In this document: piece after piece, positions 57,784-64,000 of the stretch
Layout of the letters: each line of letters starts with the position of its first letter
Numbering within the stretch: the first letter of the stretch is position 1
Translations under genes and position numbers: made by a program
Source: Neoechinorhynchus agilis
Lineage: Eukaryota; Acanthocephala
Direction: 5' to 3'
Assembly: GCA_051530055.1 (NCBI GenBank)
Contig: CM121341.1
Span: forward strand, 10,602,001-10,666,000
Length of the DNA stretch: 64,000 bases
Notes under the pieces: model-generated
The model's input: the letters and a program-made list of their open reading frames with translations, nothing else
Told to the model about the DNA's origin: nothing
Database searches by the model: none

Positions 57784-58603
57784 TGTGTAAATTAAAATTG
57801 TAAATAGAATTTCTATTGAGTTATTAATTCAAATTTGAGTGAATACAGCGGGAGAAATTTCGATCACTGCCGGTCCCAGTGAAAAGATTTGGACGGATTT
57901 CTGTTAATAGATTCGCAGTTCAGTTTTTCGCAGGAATATAACGTGATTTACGCTTATTTTGCGTTCGTTTCGGTGGCCACCTTTACTGTTTTTGGAAAAT
58001 GAGCGTAATACAAAATTTGCTGTTTACGTAAATAATACTAATTTTAGAAAATATTTTCTATGAAAATGGTAGCAAATTTTTCGGAGTTTATCTGCGGTCA
58101 TTTAATTTTTTATAGTCGAACAATAGAATATTGAATGCTCATGCAATATTGCTGAAATCAAAAACGCGATTACCATTAAACGTCAAATAACATCAAATAT
58201 TGAGCTTCTTCGCAAAGTATTTACTTCAGAATTTCCTTGATTTCGTGCCATGAAGGGTTTCGTTTTAAACCAAAAAGATCTCCAACTGAGCAAACTTTTC
58301 CGTTTGTCAACATCGTGAACAATTTATTTATTATTTCGTTTTCACGACTAGAGTCAATTGGGGGATTCCACAAAGATTAATTGACCACAAATAATGCTTA
58401 AGGGTAAATAAATTACTTTATACAATTTTTCGGCTCCTTCAGTTTTCGGTTTTAAATTACTATGCAAAGATATAGTTACTGACCGCCATACAAACGTTCA
58501 ACGATGCTAAATCCAAGGTTCAATAAATGCATCGCAAGAAGTTAGGTATTTTTTGTTTTTTATGTAAACAAAAGTAGTTTTTTTTACTGGCAAGCCGGTA
58601 TTG
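57784..58603. other. Intergenic, no gene recognised
   Basis: This is AT-rich spacer, with no coding or repeat signal that I can support. Confidence 0.4.
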
Positions 58604-59497
58604 TTATCATCTTTAAATTTTAGTTTATCACTTTGTCCGGCTTATTTTTAGGCATAAAGCCAAACGAATTACATCAGAGAAGTGATATAACCACATAGTC
58701 TCTGATGCACGGTTAAGAGTTTGTACATTCCTCCAGATCCTCAGATACCTCCAGGAAGCAGGACTCATCAGTGAGTTTCCTCCCTTCAGCGGTATTTCGT
58801 CCCCTTTGGCTGTGCGTCATTGGTGGTAACGGATTCGAACAATTTGACCCCTAATCGGGATCACGGGCATTAGTCCACTTGACCACCTCGACACAACTAC
58901 GAAATGTCAAACTCAGCCAGTTCATCGACTGGTTCGTTTTCTTAGCTAACAATTGAGGTAACCGCCTCTTTGACGAAATTTCCAACTAGGCTTTTTCCTT
59001 AGAGTTCCCTCTCGATTAGCGCTTTTTGAAGGTCTTCGCCTGGCAAGCTTCCGGAAATGAGGTGCCCATTTCGATTTTTGTTAGTAGCTTTATTTCGTAA
59101 TGAGCTTGCCAAGTAATATTAGTGAGTAGCGAAAAAATCGAACATCCTTATATTTATTGGTCGCAGACAATACCTGTAATTAGTTCGGGATCTGTCGTCG
59201 GAGTTATCCTTATCCATCAACGTTGAAGCGTGAGTCATCATCTAAATCGCACTAGAGATTTTCAATACTAATTCTAAAGGCGAATACACAGACCAGCATG
59301 GAAAAGATAAATTCTAAGTAAAAATATATTACATGGTGAAGAGATGACCAATGTTGTCAAAATAATAATCAATACCTTTGTCTATTTACGAAGCCAGTTT
59401 ATCGACTCAGGGTGAGCGCTGTGTTCTATTTTTAAGTTTGGCTTTATGCCTAAAAATAAGCCGGACAAAGGGATAAACTAAAATTTAAAGATGATAA
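58604..59497. mobile_element. Non-coding TIR element (MITE-like) carrying a SINE
   Basis: Terminal inverted repeats of about 62 bp (58604-58665 and 59436-59497; TTATCATCTTTAAATTTTAG.. and its inverse) differ at very few positions. The interior has no transposase. A SINE lies inside at about 58690-58900 (minus). Confidence 0.85.
58690..58900 (-). mobile_element. SINE copy with tRNA-like head
   Basis: In minus sense the head reads GTTGTGTCGAGGTGGTC AAGTGGACTAATG (A box) and TGTTCGAATCC (B box), so it derives from a tRNA with pol III promoter boxes. The body has GGGGACGAAATACC, AACTCACTGATGAGTCC and GGAGGTATCTGAGGATC. Confidence 0.8.
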
Positions 59498-60735
59498 ACA
59501 AAGGTCGATTGAATATTTCTGTTTACAAACTATCGCGGTTTTTAAGCTCAGTTTTATAAAGCAGTCGATTTGCTATTTCAAACGGCTGCAACTACCTTTA
59601 TTTCAAATAAAAAATCTAAAATTATTCGAAATGCAAGGGAAAGAGATAGTAGGTTATTTTGTTCAACAAACGTTGATTAAATAACGAAACAAATCATAAA
59701 AGCATCAAAATTCGTAGAGTATAGAATAGTCTTTGAACTTTTGGTGTTCTGCAATTTTATCATTTTGGGAACTATGAAAAAGCAATAATATTTTTAACCC
59801 TTTTTCCGTGCATGTTTATGCGATTTAAGCCTTCGGGAAAAAATAGAATTTAAATCTTATCTTCAATTTTTTTCACTTTGCAAAAATGCGTATTTTTAAC
59901 CAGATTTAAAAACTTACCTTCCAAGAACGGTTATCGGCGTTAAAAGTACATTTCAAGGAGCAGAACGGTAAAGATGGAAGGAAATTAGAGTTGCTTGATC
60001 AATAGAAAAAGGTGACCGATATCTTCATTTATTTTTTAGAAAATCAATGCTAAACCAACATTCAAATTATCTTCACCCTCAAAAGATTACTTATTTAAAA
60101 ATATAAATGTGAAATCGGAGAAATGTGTACATTAAAATCAACCGGAATGTGCTCTCAGCTATCGAACACGAATCGTATTTTCGGCGTCTTAAATTGTTCT
60201 TCAATCACCCATTTAAAGGCAATTTTATTTAGGAACACTTTGATCACTGTCGTTCTAAGGATGAGGTTCATCTTGAACAGGACCATGTTCTAATGTTGAA
60301 GTATCTTTTTCTGGTTTAAATCTTGATTTATTTGACTCATTTACATTCTGGCCAAAAACAACAGCTTTCGATTTGTTTCGCAGTGAATAGGAATGTTATT
60401 TAAAGTCTTCAAGCAATTTTATAAAAGATTTTTTACAAAGCGAATATAATCCTCTTTGTCAGCTTAAAAAATTGGCTTGAATCGATGTATCGGTGATCAT
60501 TTGTTAAATTTATTTCGCGTTAGCAAACTTATTTGTTAACGTAATCATTTGAGTTATTTTTATCTAAACAAACTGAAATGTAAAAAATAACGAATAGGGT
60601 CCGAGTTTTTTTGACGTGTGGGAACATTTCCCGCACTCCATTGTGATAAAAGTGGTCATCTGTAATTAAACTAAAAGAGAATTTACTCAGCATATCGAGT
60701 AGAAGTCAAGTATAAGTCAGTGCGATGGACAATGA
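59498..60735. other. Intergenic, no gene recognised
   Basis: AT-rich spacer. TTTAAAAACTTAC occurs at 59905-59917. Nothing else is supported. Confidence 0.4.
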
Positions 60736-63700
60736 GTATAAATTAGGAATGTGAGTAAGATGTCCAACGATTGTACCGTTGCAGGCAAAGATCCTTCAGG
60801 AACCCAGCCCAGGATTTTGGTAGCAAATCAATGTGCCTGAAGAACTCTTGAATGAAGAGTGGCTTGTGTTCGGGAGGGCGACCTCTTGAGAAAAACACTA
60901 GGCTGGAAATGGCCCACGACTTCCAGATAGTACGAACGTGATGAAAGTCAAGTCCCAATTTGTAAGCGCGAGTGGCTTTTGATTTAACTATTTTGAGAAG
61001 TTTCTTCAATTTTGAAATGTCAGTCCTGGGGGATAAGTTGACCGTAAGAGTGTGACCGAGAATACGCAGTTTACTGGGCATAAAATTCTCGGCAGGTGAG
61101 GATGAAGAATTATTGGAAAGGAGTGAGGAAAAGAAAAGTTTTAGATCTTTGCGTAAACAACTTGAACGGGTTTTGAAGATCAGTTTTGTTTTTGAAAAAT
61201 TGAGAGAGAGGTTCATGCGAGGTAGCATGGTGTTAAGATAGTCTATAGACTGTATAATTAAAAGTTTTAAACTGGTGATCCTGTGAGATTTCAGCACAAA
61301 GGTGAAATCATCAGCATAGCAGATCAAGTTAGCGTTATAAGAGAAGTTTTGTACAAGATATTGAGAGGCCAAGAGGAATAAGATAGTAGAGAGAGGTGAT
61401 CCCTGTGGGACACCATTAAGAGGGTAATATAAGGTTTTTGTAGCGTCATCGTCAAAAAAGAAGGCCTTTGAGAACAGTGTATTGTGAATCCTGGCAATAA
61501 GATTATGTGGAACACTGAAAAATTCTAACATCTCGATAATAAAGCCCAGCGAGATTTTGTCAAAAGCCTGATACAGGTCCACTGCTAAAATAGCACGTAG
61601 AGGGAAGGCATCGTCCCCGAAATTCGAGTAAATGTCAGCCAGCGCTGAGTGAACAGATTTGCCTTTTAAAAAACCATGACAATTACTGGAGATGCAGTTG
61701 TGTTCCCTGATAATGCGCTAGAGCCCGTTCATAGATGGTGGCCAGGGGATTTTGCAGGGAGATCGGCCGAAGGTCGTTGGGAGCCTTAACTAACTTCCTC
61801 CCATTCTTAACTAAAAATATGCGCCTCGAAATGTTGATATCTCTCCAGGCATAAGGGGAGCACTTCAACATCAGATTCGCTATGAGGAGGACACTCTCCC
61901 GAGAAAGCAGGGAGAGGCATTTTGTCCCTATCGATCAGATTGATTGAAATCAGATCGATTAGGAATTAGCCTCCTAAAAATGACTAGAGGAGTAATGCCT
62001 TTAGCGCAAGATGAGGCATGAAAGTCAAAGATATACGAGAGAATATGATCCATAGAGAATGCTTTTAACCATGAGGTGAGTTTCGATCTCCAACTGATAA
62101 ACCTCTTCTTCCCAGAGACCATATTCCACCAGGACGATGAGAATGGTTGTAAGGATTTTAGGGTAACGCGGTCGGAAACCAATTGTTGTCGACATCGAGC
62201 AGCCCAGTAATGACTAGAGAGCACTTTGACAAGAAGAGTATCTCCACGAATTTTGGCTTGATATAATTGACGCCCAATAAAACGGAGGGATCTTCTTTCA
62301 TAAGGTCTAGAAAAAGTTCTTTGTAGTTGATAGAGGAACAGATTAGCGGTGGTATTGATAAAACTGTTAATTTGAGGTAGGGAATAATTTAGAGAATTAG
62401 TTAAAACCGAACAAGATAGAAGTGAATAGCTAATCGCTCTGAAAAAAGCGATGTTCAGAGGAGACAAATGAAGGACTCTCCTGAGTTTATTATTGAGCCG
62501 ATAGACCATATTAAGATATCATGACCCGTTAGGTGGAAGCGAGACAATTGACGATCTACTTGAACTAGCAGATTTAAGCATTTCCTGTGAATGATAAGAT
62601 CCAGGAAGGAATGGGTGTTATTTTTAGTTAGAATATGAAAGGATGGGGTGAGAGGAGCGGAGAGTTCGTATTGAGGTTTAGCGGAGTTAACTATGGCTTT
62701 GGACCATTTCATTGAGGGATCGTTAAAATCACCAACAATGAAGTCAATATTGGCACGAAGAAGGCATTTAATGACATTCTTAACGGCCGGACGATGAATA
62801 AAACCGGGTCGTATGTACAGATTGACAAAAGTGAAAGGCCGGCGAGTGAAATAAAATTTAAAGATAGAGTAGGATAGCTCATTTGTCGTGAAGGAAGATG
62901 ATAAGGAGGGATTGAGAGAGGATTTGAAGACAGAAATTAGCCCTTGAGACGAATGTTCGAATGGATCAGAGATAAAGGAATTGTATTCAGGAGAATCAAG
63001 ATGCGGTAGGAGATTAAAAAGTTGAGAGGTATTAAAAATACTCTTGCTTTCTTGTAAAAGTAACATGGAAGCTCCCGATATGAGACTATTAATTTTCGGA
63101 AGATTGGCCGCCCCCACAGTTCCACTGCAACAGGCGCAAGTTTACCATTACCTGGGCTTTTTGGATTTTCTGCGGATCGGGCCTGCTACGGGGAATAAGG
63201 TCCGCAACTCCGTTATTGATTAGTTCAGGTTGCTCCTTAATGATTTGATTTACGAATTCCGAATCCCTATCTACACAGTCGTCAACGAGGTTATATTCGT
63301 CGTTTTGAGTAGAAATGGGTCTTTTGAGAACGGAAGAGCTTGGATGTTTGAGAAACGAGGAGAGCGTAATAGGAAGTTCCGATAAACGTGTTAACAATAC
63401 ACTGACTTTCCTTTCGAAGGTGATCAAAGCCTCGGTGATTCGGGCTTGCATTGTAGTGAACATGTTGTTACATACCTCTTCGAGGCGACACTCCAGCAGC
63501 TCCATGGTGACCAGTTGATTGTTAGAAGAGACAGGAGTCGAGTTCGCATTCGTGAAGGTTGGGTTATTGACTGAAGAAGTGACCTGAGCAGACGAAGCTG
63601 AAGCCGAGCTTGAGGAGCCTCGGGCCGGCGAAATAGAGGGAATATTCCCCCTATTTTTGAACCACGCCCAGTATCGCTTAAACTCTGGGCAGCCTTTGAA

Positions 63701-64000
63701 GAAAGCAGCATGAGGTCCCTGACAATTTGCGCAATGCCTCTTAAGTGGGTCGGGCAGCGATCTGAGGTATGATCGGCGCAGGAGCAGTGGCAACATTTAG
63801 CATCCTTCTGATTTTTGCAGTTTTGACACCAGTGACCCCATTGCTGGCATATATTGCAGCGGGGAAAAACATAATCATCTTGCTCACTGAAGGATTTCAA
63901 AGTAAAATGGATCGAGAAGCAGTTGAAGGCTCGAGGTCTGCTGGTGCAGAGGCCATCACGCAAATGTCTCATACCCTCAACGGCTGCAATAGAAATTGGA
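60736..64000 (-). mobile_element. Gag-bearing LINE (LINE D), runs off the window
   Basis: Minus strand. ORF1 (63972 to about 63130) has CCHC-type knuckles (CNICQQWGHWCQNC, CCHCSCADHTSDRC, CANCQGPH..C), in two overlapping frames. ORF2 begins near 63130: endonuclease with LLQWNCGGG, LLLQES, VGDFNDPS, SFLDLI and LTGHD; a long linker (62509-61928); then RT with KAPNDLRPISL, DLYQAFDKISL, NGVPQGSPLS and an intact CYADD, ending at 60743. Several frame breaks exist but all core motifs remain, so it is fairly young. Knuckled ORF1 plus APE endonuclease suggests an I/Jockey-like clade; exact placement is open. Confidence 0.85.

Noticed and set aside
58815-58900. A genuine tRNA gene
   Set aside because: A- and B-box-like sequences are present, but no cloverleaf with anticodon arm is convincing, and the downstream body is repeated elsewhere: it is a SINE head.
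60736-64000. Virus-like element because of the CCHC knuckles
   Set aside because: Knuckled ORF1 with APE endonuclease and no LTR, protease or integrase is a LINE.

Overview
This is a metazoan nuclear window of about 64 kb. Eleven host genes can be read: talin, a class V aminotransferase-fold PLP enzyme, Rab11, a full ABCB/P-glycoprotein transporter, a fucosyltransferase-like enzyme, a membrane-anchored alpha carbonic anhydrase, NAD synthetase, mitochondrial uS7m, ARPC1, EFL1 and a ubiquitin-specific protease, plus a small forkhead gene. The genome is compact, with introns mostly of 40-100 nt where canonical, and it is loaded with LINEs, SINEs, Penelope-like fossils and foldback elements. The lineage is not proven. 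Very short GT-AG introns mixed with transposon-like non-GT-AG introns fit best, to my knowledge, an appendicularian tunicate of the Fritillaria type; that is an inference.

The main discovery is in the gene structures. In five genes (PLP enzyme, ABCB, NAD synthetase, ARPC1, EFL1) eight exon-exon joins can be fixed by protein homology and reading frame. At these joins the removed segment does not start with GT and end with AG. Each segment is bounded by imperfect terminal inverted repeats (TIRs), and they run from 59 to 669 nt. Rab11, carbonic anhydrase, uS7m, forkhead and single introns of ABCB and ARPC1 have ordinary GT-AG introns, mostly 40-99 nt and mostly without TIRs. The window therefore shows two intron populations side by side, one of which looks like domesticated inverted-repeat transposons.

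Layout: 1-3786 talin (+); 4833-7041 PLP enzyme (+); 7042-9785 repeats; 9785-17040 two degenerate LINEs in opposite orientation with a Penelope-like scrap between; 17877-18747 Rab11 (-); 19140-22600 foldback elements and LINE 3' tails; 22789-27846 ABCB (-); 30169-31890 fucosyltransferase-like (+); 32740-33830 minisatellite; 34464-36207 carbonic anhydrase (-); 36801-41866 NAD synthetase, uS7m and ARPC1 in a row (-); 42655-45740 a well-preserved endonuclease-type LINE (-) abutting a 5'-truncated LINE (+); 46732-49957 EFL1 (-); 50280-55010 SINEs, foldbacks and a Penelope-like fossil; 55165-55559 forkhead (-); 56626-57783 USP (-); 58604-59497 a TIR element carrying a SINE; 60740-64000 a gag-bearing LINE (-).

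The host genes are unrelated housekeeping and signalling functions (adhesion, vesicle traffic, actin branching, ribosome maturation, NAD and pH metabolism). Apart from the same-strand run at 36.8-41.9 kb there is no evidence of functional clustering.
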